The translations under genes and the position numbers were made by a program. Below are positions 34,062 through 42,089 of a stretch of DNA of 64,000 bases, in pieces. The notes beneath the pieces are model-generated. The model made no database searches, was not told the origin of the DNA, and saw only the letters and a program-made list of their open reading frames with translations. Source of the DNA: an uncultured Spirochaetales bacterium (GTDB lineage: Bacteria > Spirochaetota > Spirochaetia > Sphaerochaetales > Sphaerochaetaceae); NCBI GenBank assembly GCA_944388965.1, contig CALXKL010000007.1, positions 52,167 through 116,166 on the forward strand, given 5' to 3'. How positions within the stretch are numbered: the first letter of the stretch is position 1; each line of letters opens with the position of its first letter.

Positions 34062-35420
34062 TCATACATACCCCTGGGCGATCATCGCATCGGCGACCTT
34101 GAGGAAGCCCGCGATGTTCGCGCCGTCGACGAAGTTGTTGTGCTCGCTGTACCTGTCTGCCGCCGACTTCGCGCTCTCGTAGATGCCCTTCATGATGTTC
34201 TGCAGTCTCTGGTCCACCTCCTGGCTGGTCCACTTGAGCCTCATGGAGTTCTGGCTCATCTCCAGTCCGGAGACCGCCACGCCGCCTGCGTTGGCCGCCT
34301 TGGAGGGTGCGAGCAGGACGCCCTTGTCCAGAAAGAGCCTCTCGGCTTCGGCCGCACAGGGCATGTTCGCCCCCTCTCCGACCAGCTTGATGCCGTTCTT
34401 GACGAGGTTGGCCGCATCCTCCGCATTGATCTCGTTCTGGGTCGCGCAGGGGAAGGCGTAGTCCGCCTTGATGTCCCAGATGGGGTTCGCGCCGTTTCCT
34501 GTGCGCGGGACGTATGTGACCCCCTTGTACTTCTCCGCGTATTCGCTGATCCTGCCGCGCTTGACGTTCTTCAGCTGCTTGACGTATGCGAGCTTCTCGG
34601 GTGTGATGCCCTCTTCGTCGTAGATCATGCCGCTGGAGTCCGAGAGCGTGACGACCTTCGCACCGAAGGCGTTCAGCTTCTCGACGGTGAACTGGGCGAC
34701 GTTTCCGGAACCGGATACCAGACAGGTGCTTCCTTCCAGCTTCCTGCCTTCGCCGGCGAGTATCTCGTTGCAGAAATAGACCAGGCCGTATCCTGTCGCC
34801 TCGGGGCGGATGAGCGAGCCTCCGAATGACTGGCCCTTTCCCGTGAGCACCCCTGTGAATGAGTTGGTGATCTTCTTGTACTGTCCGAAGAGGAAGCCGA
34901 CCTCCCTTCCTCCGACTCCGATGTCGCCTGCGGGGACGTCGGTGTCAGGGCCTATGTGCCTGAACAGCTCGTTCATGAAGCTCTGGCAGAACCTCATGAC
35001 CTCTGCGTCGCTCTTGCCCTTGGGGTCGAAGTCGCTGCCTCCCTTGCCGCCTCCCATGGGAAGCCCCGTGAGACTGTTCTTGAACACCTGCTCGAAGGCC
35101 AGGAACTTCATGATCGAGAGGTTGACCGACGGGTGGAAGCGCAGACCTCCCTTGTAGGGGCCGAGCGCGGACGACTGCTGCACCCTGAAGCCGCGGTTGA
35201 TCTGGAGACGTCCCTCGTCATCCATCCACGGCACGCGGAAGATGATCGCCCTCTCGGGCTCCACCATGCGCTCGATGACCTTGTGGTAGGTCACCTCCGG
35301 CAGTTCGTCGACGATCCTGTCCATGGACAGGAGGAATGTGTAGACCGCCTGCTGGAACTCCTTCTGGTCCGGGTCAAGCCGGCAGACACGCTGATAGATC
35401 TGCTCCGTCAACTGGTTCAT
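34062..35420 (-). CDS. gdhA: Glutamate dehydrogenase
   Basis: This hexameric-type enzyme interconverts 2-oxoglutarate plus ammonium and glutamate, most likely with NADP(H). The 452-aa protein has the substrate-site segments YKGGLRFHPSVNLS and LPMGGGKGGSDFDPKG (catalytic lysine region), and a Rossmann domain with VSGSGNVAQF near residue 235. The ribosome site AGGGGGC precedes ATG 35420. It stands alone behind its own terminator. It is probably the main ammonium-assimilation route visible in the window. Confidence 0.95.
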   Translation of the reverse strand: MNQLTEQIYQRVCRLDPDQKEFQQAVYTFLLSMDRIVDELPEVTYHKVIERMVEPERAIIFRVPWMDDEGRLQINRGFRVQQSSALGPYKGGLRFHPSVNLSIMKFLAFEQVFKNSLTGLPMGGGKGGSDFDPKGKSDAEVMRFCQSFMNELFRHIGPDTDVPAGDIGVGGREVGFLFGQYKKITNSFTGVLTGKGQSFGGSLIRPEATGYGLVYFCNEILAGEGRKLEGSTCLVSGSGNVAQFTVEKLNAFGAKVVTLSDSSGMIYDEEGITPEKLAYVKQLKNVKRGRISEYAEKYKGVTYVPRTGNGANPIWDIKADYAFPCATQNEINAEDAANLVKNGIKLVGEGANMPCAAEAERLFLDKGVLLAPSKAANAGGVAVSGLEMSQNSMRLKWTSQEVDQRLQNIMKGIYESAKSAADRYSEHNNFVDGANIAGFLKVADAMIAQGYV

Positions 35421-35676
35421 GTTGCGCCCCCTGTTTTCCGTTTGGTTTTTTCTTGAGGCTACTTTAAGGATTTTTCATCCGTTGTTGAATAGGGTTGGCA
35501 ACGCTTTTATGCAAAAAAATACAGAAATTATGAAATCTTAGGTGCGGCAAATGGTTTGCAGGCCCTATCTGGGCAGAGGATAGGGCGTGCTGCCTTTTTG
35601 ATCGATTCACATCTCCGATGCTCTTGACAAGAGGGCGGGGGAGGTAGCCTTCCAGCAGAAAAAGGAGATGAATCTG

Positions 35677-36801
35677 ATGAAGAGACTGCTTGTCCTGCTG
35701 CTGGCATCCCTGATGCTGTTCGCTTTCGTGGCCTGTGACGATAACACCCCGGATCCTCCTGCAGCCGAGGAACCAACGCCGACACCGGAAAAACCGGATA
35801 AGCCCAACCCGGATAACCCCCAGGAGCCGGAGACACCGGCGGAATGTGTGCATGCTCAACTGGAAAATGTAACTGCATGGTTTGATGAGAATCATTGTTA
35901 TCCCAAGAGTGGCGTTTGTGCAGCATGTGGCGAGACTGTCACAAGGGATGCCATAGCAATCTCGACAGCAGATGAGCTGATGCAGCTTGCTACCCATATG
36001 GACAAGGAGACTGCATATGATCTGGGCTGTTATACGATCTCGATTCTTGCCGGCATCGACATGAGCGGTAAGGATTGGCCTTCTCCCGATCTCAACGGGT
36101 ACAGCACTCCTCATAACAATAAGACCTTCGTCATCAACGGAAACGGCCATACCATTTCCAATTTGGCTGCAGGCGATAACGAGACGACGGAAGCCCAGGG
36201 CTTCATCGGTTCCATGTGGAGTGTTGTCACTCTGGAGATCAACGATCTTACTCTGGAGAATGCACAAATTACCGCAAACAAGGGAAATGGCGGTGGGCCG
36301 GGAATCGGCGGCTTTGTCGGAAACATAGACTCGTCTCCATCAGTGAAGATTTCAGGATGTAGCCTTCTGAATTCCAAGATCACCGGTGGTCACTGGGCAG
36401 GTGGAATCTATGGCTACGCAGCGGGGTTCAACCGCGAAGGGCCAGTCAATACGAAGGTTGAGATATCCGACTGCAGGATTGAGAATGTCATCATCGAAGG
36501 TGATGATACTGCTGTCGGTGGAGTCATGGGCCATGCTGGTGGTAACGAGAATTCAGAGATTTCGGTGACTAATACTACGGTTGCAGGGTGCTCGATCACG
36601 ACAAAAAACACGACAAGCGCCAAAGCTGGTGCCGTGCTTGGTACCAATGGAGTGGGCGATGTCACACTGGAGGACGTCAAATACGATGAAGGAAACACCG
36701 TTTCATATGGAGATACACTGAATAATGACCGAGCTTATGGCCGTCTTGTGTTCAATGGTGTTGGCTCCCTGACTATCGATGGTACGCAAGTAACTGAATA
36801 G
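35677..36801 (+). CDS. Secreted lipoprotein with beta-helix-like repeats
   Basis: The product has a lipoprotein signal peptide (MKRLLVLLLASLMLFAFVAC) with the relaxed FVAC lipobox seen in spirochaetes. A proline/acidic linker follows (about residues 22-55), then a small CxxC domain with AACGE, then a long region of short repeats such as GIGGFVGNI and WAGGIYGYAAG that resembles GLUG or right-handed beta-helix surface proteins. ATG 35677 sits 8 nt after GGAG; an ATG nine bases upstream is too close to that site. GC content is visibly lower than in neighbouring genes, suggesting recent transfer or a fast-evolving surface protein. The function is unknown. Confidence 0.75.
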   Translation: MKRLLVLLLASLMLFAFVACDDNTPDPPAAEEPTPTPEKPDKPNPDNPQEPETPAECVHAQLENVTAWFDENHCYPKSGVCAACGETVTRDAIAISTADELMQLATHMDKETAYDLGCYTISILAGIDMSGKDWPSPDLNGYSTPHNNKTFVINGNGHTISNLAAGDNETTEAQGFIGSMWSVVTLEINDLTLENAQITANKGNGGGPGIGGFVGNIDSSPSVKISGCSLLNSKITGGHWAGGIYGYAAGFNREGPVNTKVEISDCRIENVIIEGDDTAVGGVMGHAGGNENSEISVTNTTVAGCSITTKNTTSAKAGAVLGTNGVGDVTLEDVKYDEGNTVSYGDTLNNDRAYGRLVFNGVGSLTIDGTQVTE

Positions 36802-37015
36802 GTCATAAGTTATCTGTTTTCTTCTGGCCCCTCCAAACGGGAACAGTAATTGGAAAGTACTTTGCCGGAGCCGGTTGCGGTTCCGACAAGTGCCTTCTAT
36901 GGGGAATGCTGATGTTTTCGTTGCAATATCACGCCTGTCGATATTGGCCTCATAGGGGCATCTCATGCTAATATGGTTCCGGATTTGAAATACCACCATT
37001 CAGGAGGAATGTTCT

Positions 37016-37702
37016 ATGGATTGCGTCTATGAAATGGGCGGTCTCAGGATCGTCGACCTGACCAAGCAGCTCGATCCGAAGACGGAGACGAGGAGATGTC
37101 ACCTTTACAGATTCAACACGGGCGGGCCGATTCCCGACTTCCACACGATAATGGATCTCACCAGCCATCTGGGTACGCACTGCGAGTGTCCGTATCATCA
37201 TGATGACGAATGGCCCAGCGTCGCGGAGCTCCCGCTCACGACGTTCTTCGGCCGTGCCATCTACGTCAACATCGACGCCGAGCCCAACTCGCACATCACG
37301 GCCGAAATGCTGGACAGGTTCTGCGGCCCGAAGATGAAGGACGGCACCATCGTCATCATCGACAGTCCGCACAAGCTGCCCCCGTTCACCGAGAAGACCA
37401 ACACCCCGGAGGACAGGAGGCTCTTCGTCAACGGGGAGACGGCGCAGTGGTTCAAGGACCACAAGGCCAAGTGCGTCGGATTCGGCGACGGCGTTTCCAT
37501 CGAGAACTGCAACGAGGACGTCAAGCCTTTCCATGACATTCTGCTGGCAGAGAACATCGTGTTCCTCGAGGTCCTCAAGAACCTGGACAGGCTGGAGAAG
37601 GACGTGTTCTTCATGAGCTATGCTCCGCTTCCGATCATGGGCCTCGACTCGTGTCCGGTCAGAGCGTACGCCATCGAGGGGCTTGAGGAGTTCTCGAAGT
37701 GA
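37016..37702 (+). CDS. Cyclase family protein (kynurenine formamidase-like)
   Basis: This 228-aa metal-dependent hydrolase has the family motif SHLGTHCECPYHH (residues about 49-61, HxGTHxExPxH), which binds zinc or manganese. Members include kynurenine formamidase and isatin hydrolase. GGAGGA lies 7 nt before the ATG. It overlaps the next gene, a ketopantoate-reductase-like dehydrogenase, by 4 bp, and the pair precedes a TRAP transporter gene set. Together they suggest uptake and processing of a carboxylic acid or lactam, with the substrate unknown. A weak TAATAT -10 box lies near 36969. Confidence 0.85.
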   Translation: MDCVYEMGGLRIVDLTKQLDPKTETRRCHLYRFNTGGPIPDFHTIMDLTSHLGTHCECPYHHDDEWPSVAELPLTTFFGRAIYVNIDAEPNSHITAEMLDRFCGPKMKDGTIVIIDSPHKLPPFTEKTNTPEDRRLFVNGETAQWFKDHKAKCVGFGDGVSIENCNEDVKPFHDILLAENIVFLEVLKNLDRLEKDVFFMSYAPLPIMGLDSCPVRAYAIEGLEEFSK

Positions 37703-38616
37703 GGATAGTCGTCATAGGCGCAGGAGCCATGGGCGGAATCTACGGTGCCAGACTGAGCCTGCACAACGACGTCACGCTCATCGACACCAACCGCGAGCTG
37801 GTCGACCATGTGCGCCGGCACGGGCTTGTGCTGGAGGAGGGTGGTGTGGAGACCACCTTCCATCCCGGCATGGCGTGCGACGTCGGGGGTCTTGCACCCG
37901 CCGACCTCGTCATCCTCTTCACCAAGGCCCTGTATTCCAGGTACGCGCTGGAAGGTGCAAGGTCCGTGATAGGGGAGGACACCTGTCTGATGAGCCTGCA
38001 GAACGGTGCCGGCCATGAGCGTCTACTGTCGCAGTACGTCCCCATGGAGAGGGTGGTCATCGGCACGAGTGAGGACAATGGTGCGCCGCTCGCCTTGGGC
38101 AGGATCCATCATGGCGGCGCCGGTGTGACCAACATCGGCCTTGCCGCCGGGGATGACGTTCTTCTTCTGGAGCGCATCCGCTCCGCCTTTGAGCCATGCG
38201 GATTCGATGTACGCATCCACTCCGACATCCGGCGTCTCGTATGGGACAAGCTGATGACCAACGTCTCGCTGTCCGCCCTGAGCGCGATACTCCAGTGCGA
38301 CATGTCGTTCATCGCCGCAGACGGTCATGCCTGGTCGCTGTGCACCGCTCTGGTCGATGAGGCGCTGATGGTCGCCGAGGCGCAGGGGCTGCATTTCGAA
38401 AGGAATGCCGTGCTGGAGAAGGTGAGGACCACGAGCCTGTCCAATCCCGGCGGGTACACCAGCATAATGAAGGACATACAGAACGGCAGGAGGACCGAGG
38501 TCGACACGATAAGCGGAGCCGTCGTGACGGCGGCACGCGAGCATTCGCTGCAGGTTCCACGACATGAGATGATCGTCTCGCTCATCCATGCGCTCGAAGC
38601 CAGGGGGCGGTCCTGA
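37699..38616 (+). CDS. Ketopantoate reductase family dehydrogenase
   Basis: The 305-aa protein is a 6-phosphogluconate-dehydrogenase-like NAD(P)H reductase of the ApbA/PanE family. It has the nucleotide motif VVIGAGAMGGIYG at the N-terminus, SLQNGAGHERLL in the middle, and a C-terminal domain with DKLMTNVSLSALSAI and TSIMKDIQNGRRTEVD. PanE itself makes pantoate for coenzyme A. Many relatives reduce other 2-keto acids, and the setting with a cyclase and a TRAP transporter favours a catabolic role. The GTG start overlaps the previous stop. Confidence 0.82.
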   Translation: MRIVVIGAGAMGGIYGARLSLHNDVTLIDTNRELVDHVRRHGLVLEEGGVETTFHPGMACDVGGLAPADLVILFTKALYSRYALEGARSVIGEDTCLMSLQNGAGHERLLSQYVPMERVVIGTSEDNGAPLALGRIHHGGAGVTNIGLAAGDDVLLLERIRSAFEPCGFDVRIHSDIRRLVWDKLMTNVSLSALSAILQCDMSFIAADGHAWSLCTALVDEALMVAEAQGLHFERNAVLEKVRTTSLSNPGGYTSIMKDIQNGRRTEVDTISGAVVTAAREHSLQVPRHEMIVSLIHALEARGRS

Positions 38617-38635
38617 AGGGCCGCCTCTCCTATGC
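38606..38635 (+). terminator. Hairpin overlapping the end of the reductase gene
   Basis: GGCGGTCC pairs with GGGCCGCC (one wobble) around TGAA, which contains the stop codon. Only TCTCCTAT follows, so termination may be partial. Confidence 0.45.
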
Positions 38636-38730
38636 CTGTCTTGTGACGGTCAAAAAACTGCCGGAATCAGCAAAAACACCGCAGAAATGCGGAAAACGAC
38701 AACAGAAATACTAAAATATCAAAAAAGTGT

Positions 38731-38760
38731 TTGCATTCTGTGAATTATTGCGTCTATAAT
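38731..38760 (+). promoter_or_regulatory. Promoter of the TRAP transporter operon
   Basis: TTGCAT, an 18-bp spacer and the consensus TATAAT lie about 49 bp before dctP. The 80 bp upstream is rich in A-tracts, which could act as an UP element or binding site. Confidence 0.75.
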
Positions 38761-38808
38761 ACCATCAGCGTTTTTAGCGCATAACTATTCACAATTGGAG
38801 GATATCCC

Positions 38809-39867
38809 ATGAAAAAAGCTTTGGCTCTTCTCCTTGCAGTCCTGACCGTGTTCGCATTCGTCAGCTGCGGTGGAGATGATGAGGCTGCTTCCGCTTCCAC
38901 GACGAGCAGCACGACGGCTTCCACTTCTTCGGCTCCTGCGCAGAAGACTGTGACCCTGATTCTTTCCGAGGTCCACGCCGAAGGCTACCCGACGACTCTT
39001 GCAGACTACGAGTTCGCCCGCCTTGTCGAGGAGAGGACCGAGGGCAGAGTCAAGATCAACGTCTACTCCGGCGGAACGCTGTACGGTGAGGAGACCGGTT
39101 CCATCGAGGCTCTCCAGATCGGCGACCTCGACTTCGCACGTGTCTCCGCTTCCCCTGTCGCTTCCTACGTTCCCGCTCTGAACGTGATCCAGCTTCCCTA
39201 CCTCTACAGGGACGGCGACCACATGTGGCAGGTTCTCAACGGACCTATCGGACAGGAGATGCTGAACGAGATCGAGTCTTCCGGTTCCGGACTCATCGGT
39301 CTGTGCTACTACGATGCAGGTGCAAGGAACTTCTACACCACTACTCCCGTCCAGTCCGTCGCTGACATGGCCGGTCTGAAGATCAGACTCCAGAACAACG
39401 CGATGATGGTCGAGATGGTCCAGCTGCTCGGCGGCAACGGCGTCACCGGAATCGGACCCAACGAGGTCTACTCCGCGATCAGCCAGGGAACCATCGACGG
39501 TGCAGAGAACAACTGGCCGACCTACGAGTCCATGGGCGACTACGAGGCCGCTCCCTACTTCATCCTCGACGGACACACCAGAGTCCCCGAGATCCTTCTC
39601 GCTTCCGCCAACGTCGTCAACAAGGTGAGCGCAGAGGACTGGGAGATCATCAAGGAGTGTGCAAAGGACACCCAGGAGTACGAGATCGAGCAGTGGGCTC
39701 TCCGCGAGGAGTCTTCCCGTGAGAAGGTCGTCGCCGCCGGCGTCACCGTCTACGAGCCGACCGCAGAGGAGCTTGCCGAGTTCCAGGCCAAGATGGATCC
39801 CATCTACGCCGAGTACGGCGCAGGCTACGAGGACATGATCGAGGAGATTCTCAACACCGGTCTTTGA
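38809..39867 (+). CDS. dctP: TRAP transporter solute-binding protein (DctP family)
   Basis: The binding protein captures a carboxylate outside the membrane and delivers it to DctQM. The signal peptide ends in the lipobox FAFVSC, so it is lipid-anchored. A Ser/Thr-rich linker follows, then the DctP fold. KIRLQNNAMMVEMVQLLGG contains the conserved arginine that binds the substrate carboxylate, and NEVYSAISQGTIDGAENN is the family signature. GGAGG lies 7 nt before the ATG. It is the first gene of dctP-dctQ-dctM, with a strong promoter upstream. Confidence 0.92.
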   Translation: MKKALALLLAVLTVFAFVSCGGDDEAASASTTSSTTASTSSAPAQKTVTLILSEVHAEGYPTTLADYEFARLVEERTEGRVKINVYSGGTLYGEETGSIEALQIGDLDFARVSASPVASYVPALNVIQLPYLYRDGDHMWQVLNGPIGQEMLNEIESSGSGLIGLCYYDAGARNFYTTTPVQSVADMAGLKIRLQNNAMMVEMVQLLGGNGVTGIGPNEVYSAISQGTIDGAENNWPTYESMGDYEAAPYFILDGHTRVPEILLASANVVNKVSAEDWEIIKECAKDTQEYEIEQWALREESSREKVVAAGVTVYEPTAEELAEFQAKMDPIYAEYGAGYEDMIEEILNTGL

Positions 39868-39895
39868 GATCTGTCGAGTTTCCCAGAATCGTAAT

Positions 39896-39922
39896 GCAAG
39901 GGGAGGGAACAACTCCCCTTGC
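39896..39922 (+). promoter_or_regulatory. Stable hairpin between dctP and dctQ
   Basis: GCAAGGGGAG pairs perfectly with CTCCCCTTGC around a 7-nt loop and is followed by TTCGATTG. It probably acts as a partial terminator or a 3' mRNA-stabilising element, giving more binding protein than membrane subunits. Confidence 0.65.
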
Positions 39923-39946
39923 TTCGATTGAATCTGGAGGAGAAAA

Positions 39947-40630
39947 ATGAGTTCAACAAAGAACACGGGCTCCAGCAGCAAGGTCGTAAGTTACCTTAAG
40001 GAGAACAAGCTCCTGCTCAAGCCCAGGTCCGAGTACCCGACGACCTGGTCCTATGTGAAGGGCATAATCGTTCTCGTCAACCACTGGTGCCACAAGATAC
40101 TTCTTACGATCGCCCAGATCGCGGTCGTCATCATGCTGTGCACGGTATTCATGAACGTCGTGCTCCGCTTCTGCTTCAACTCGGGCATCACCTGGGCTGA
40201 AGAGGTCCCCAGGCTTCTGGTCACGCTCTTCGCCTTCCTCGCATGCGCAATCGGTGTCAGAGACCATATGCACATCTCCGTCACGATCATCTACAACAGG
40301 TTCCCGAAGGGATCCGTTGCAAGGAAGATAATGGATATGCTGGGAGATATCGCGACCCTCATCTGCGGTATCATCCTTTTCTATTACGGACTTTCGTTCA
40401 CGCTCCGCATGGCCGCGCTTCCCGGTACTCTCCCCATGACCGGATGGTCCACATGGGTCCAGTACTTCCCGGCCCCGATGGCGGGCTTCCTGATGATCTT
40501 CGACTCTCTGCTGTTCCTGTTCCACATCATCGATCCCAACGATCTTCTGTACAGTGAGCCGGAAGTCGACTACCAGGAGCTCGTGAAGCAGCAGCAGGCC
40601 GAGCTCGCAGCCGAAGGAGGAAACAACTGA
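39947..40630 (+). CDS. dctQ: TRAP transporter small membrane subunit (DctQ family)
   Basis: The 227-aa protein has four predicted helices with the DctQ signatures: TWAEEVPRLLVTLFAFLACAI after helix 2 (about residues 81-101) and a short periplasmic loop before helix 4. An extra N-terminal stretch of about 40 charged residues precedes the first helix. It forms the scaffold that pairs with DctM. Ribosome site GGAGGAG is adjacent, and its stop overlaps the dctM ATG by 1 bp. Confidence 0.88.
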   Translation: MSSTKNTGSSSKVVSYLKENKLLLKPRSEYPTTWSYVKGIIVLVNHWCHKILLTIAQIAVVIMLCTVFMNVVLRFCFNSGITWAEEVPRLLVTLFAFLACAIGVRDHMHISVTIIYNRFPKGSVARKIMDMLGDIATLICGIILFYYGLSFTLRMAALPGTLPMTGWSTWVQYFPAPMAGFLMIFDSLLFLFHIIDPNDLLYSEPEVDYQELVKQQQAELAAEGGNN

Positions 40631-41982
40631 TGTCAATGGAACTGCTTGCAGGAATCATCCTCATCGGAGGATTCTTCCTTCTCATGATGGTCAAGGTCCC
40701 CGTGACCTTCGCCATGCTGATATCGACGTTCTGCTCCATGCTGGTCGTCGGTACCTATCTGCCTTCCGTCGCTCCCACGACGATGATCAGAATGATGATC
40801 GACGGCGTGAGCAACTTCACGATGCTTGCCATCCCGTTCTTCATCGTCATGGGTGAGATCATGGCCGTCGGCCAGATCTCCGACAAGATCGTCGACCTTG
40901 CGAACCTCGCCGTCGGACGCTTCCGCGGTGGTCTTGCATACGTCAACTGTCTCGACTCGATGTTCTTCGGCGGCATCTCCGGATCCGCAGTCGCCGACGT
41001 CTCCTCCCTCGGTTCCGTCGTCATCCCGATGATGGAGAAGCAGGGCTACAACAGGGAGTTCTCGGTTGGACTGACGGTCACCACGGCCTGCCAGGGCGTT
41101 CTCATTCCGCCATCGCACAACATGGTCATCTACGCTCTGGCCGCTGGCGGCGGCGTGTCCATCGGACAGCTGTTCTACGCCGGCTTCGTCCCTGGCATCG
41201 GACTGGGTCTCGGATTCATCATCGTATGTATCCTCCTTGGCAAGCGCTATGGCTTCCCGAAGGGCGAGAAGATGTTCAAGGACGCACCTGTGCGCTGGAT
41301 CAGCTTCAAGGGTGGCTTCAAGGTCGGTCCGTGTGTCAAGGTTGTCATCAGCGCAATTCTGCCTATGATGACGCTGGTCATCATCATGGTCGGAACCGGT
41401 GTCGGAATCTTCACCGCCACCGAGAGCTCCGCAGTGGCCTGCTTCTACACGTTCATCCTGACCTACTTCGTCTTCAGGACGGCAAAGCTCAAGGACTTCG
41501 GAAAGGTCATCAGGAACTCCCTCAAGACCCTGTCGATCGTCCTCACGCTGATCGCTTCGGCAAAGGCGTTCGCCTACATGATGACGCTTCTTGGAATCCC
41601 GCAGGCCATCACGAACGGTCTTATCGGAATCACGAGCAACCCTGTTCTCCTGCTTCTGATCATCAACGTGATCCTGCTGATCCTCGGATGCTTCATGGAC
41701 ATGGCTCCGCTCATCATGATCATGACGCCGATCCTGCTGCCCATCGTCACCCAGCTTGGCATGAGCACGGTCCACTTCGGAATCGTCCTGATCTTCAACC
41801 TGGCCATCGGTCTGTGCACGCCGCCTGTCGGCTCCGCGCTGTTCGTCGGCTGTGCAGTCGGAAAGACCTCTATCGAGGCCGCATCCAAGAAGATGCTGCC
41901 CCTGTTCGCGGTCATGATCGTAGGACTGCTGCTTGTCACCTACGTCCCGTTCTTCCTCAAGCCGGGTCTCTTCGGCTATTGA
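40630..41982 (+). CDS. dctM: TRAP transporter large membrane subunit (DctM family)
   Basis: This 450-aa protein of about 12 helices is the Na+-driven transport subunit. It has the typical early motif GISGSAVADVSSLG near residue 117, the repeat LIPPSHNMVIYAL, and the C-terminal CTPPVGSALFVG. An upstream GAAGGAGG gives a ribosome site. It completes the TRAP system with dctP and dctQ; a terminator with a UUCG loop follows. The substrate is probably a carboxylate, as for almost all TRAP carriers. Confidence 0.93.
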   Translation: MSMELLAGIILIGGFFLLMMVKVPVTFAMLISTFCSMLVVGTYLPSVAPTTMIRMMIDGVSNFTMLAIPFFIVMGEIMAVGQISDKIVDLANLAVGRFRGGLAYVNCLDSMFFGGISGSAVADVSSLGSVVIPMMEKQGYNREFSVGLTVTTACQGVLIPPSHNMVIYALAAGGGVSIGQLFYAGFVPGIGLGLGFIIVCILLGKRYGFPKGEKMFKDAPVRWISFKGGFKVGPCVKVVISAILPMMTLVIIMVGTGVGIFTATESSAVACFYTFILTYFVFRTAKLKDFGKVIRNSLKTLSIVLTLIASAKAFAYMMTLLGIPQAITNGLIGITSNPVLLLLIINVILLILGCFMDMAPLIMIMTPILLPIVTQLGMSTVHFGIVLIFNLAIGLCTPPVGSALFVGCAVGKTSIEAASKKMLPLFAVMIVGLLLVTYVPFFLKPGLFGY

Positions 41983-42011
41983 TCGGATAGACATATCTGA
42001 CAGGATTCAAC

Positions 42012-42050
42012 GATGCCGGTGCCTTCGGGTGCCGGCATCGTCATTCCTTC
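42012..42050 (+). terminator. Terminator after dctM
   Basis: A 12-bp stem with two wobble pairs is capped by the extra-stable TTCG tetraloop. The downstream sequence GTCATTCCTTCC is only moderately T-rich. Confidence 0.65.
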
Positions 42051-42054
42051 CAGG

Positions 42055-42083
42055 TTGCACGCCCGCATCAACGCCCTTAAGAT
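42055..42083 (+). promoter_or_regulatory. Promoter of the transglutaminase gene, implying a leaderless mRNA
   Basis: TTGCAC, a 17-bp spacer and TAAGAT end 6 bp before ATG 42090. Transcription would begin at the start codon itself, and no ribosome site exists. Confidence 0.6.
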
Positions 42084-42089
42084 TGTGTC

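Noticed and set aside
35464..36267. Long minus-strand frame opposite the lipoprotein gene
   Set aside because: The plus-strand frame has a signal peptide, lipobox, ribosome site and repeat structure; the minus frame has none of these.
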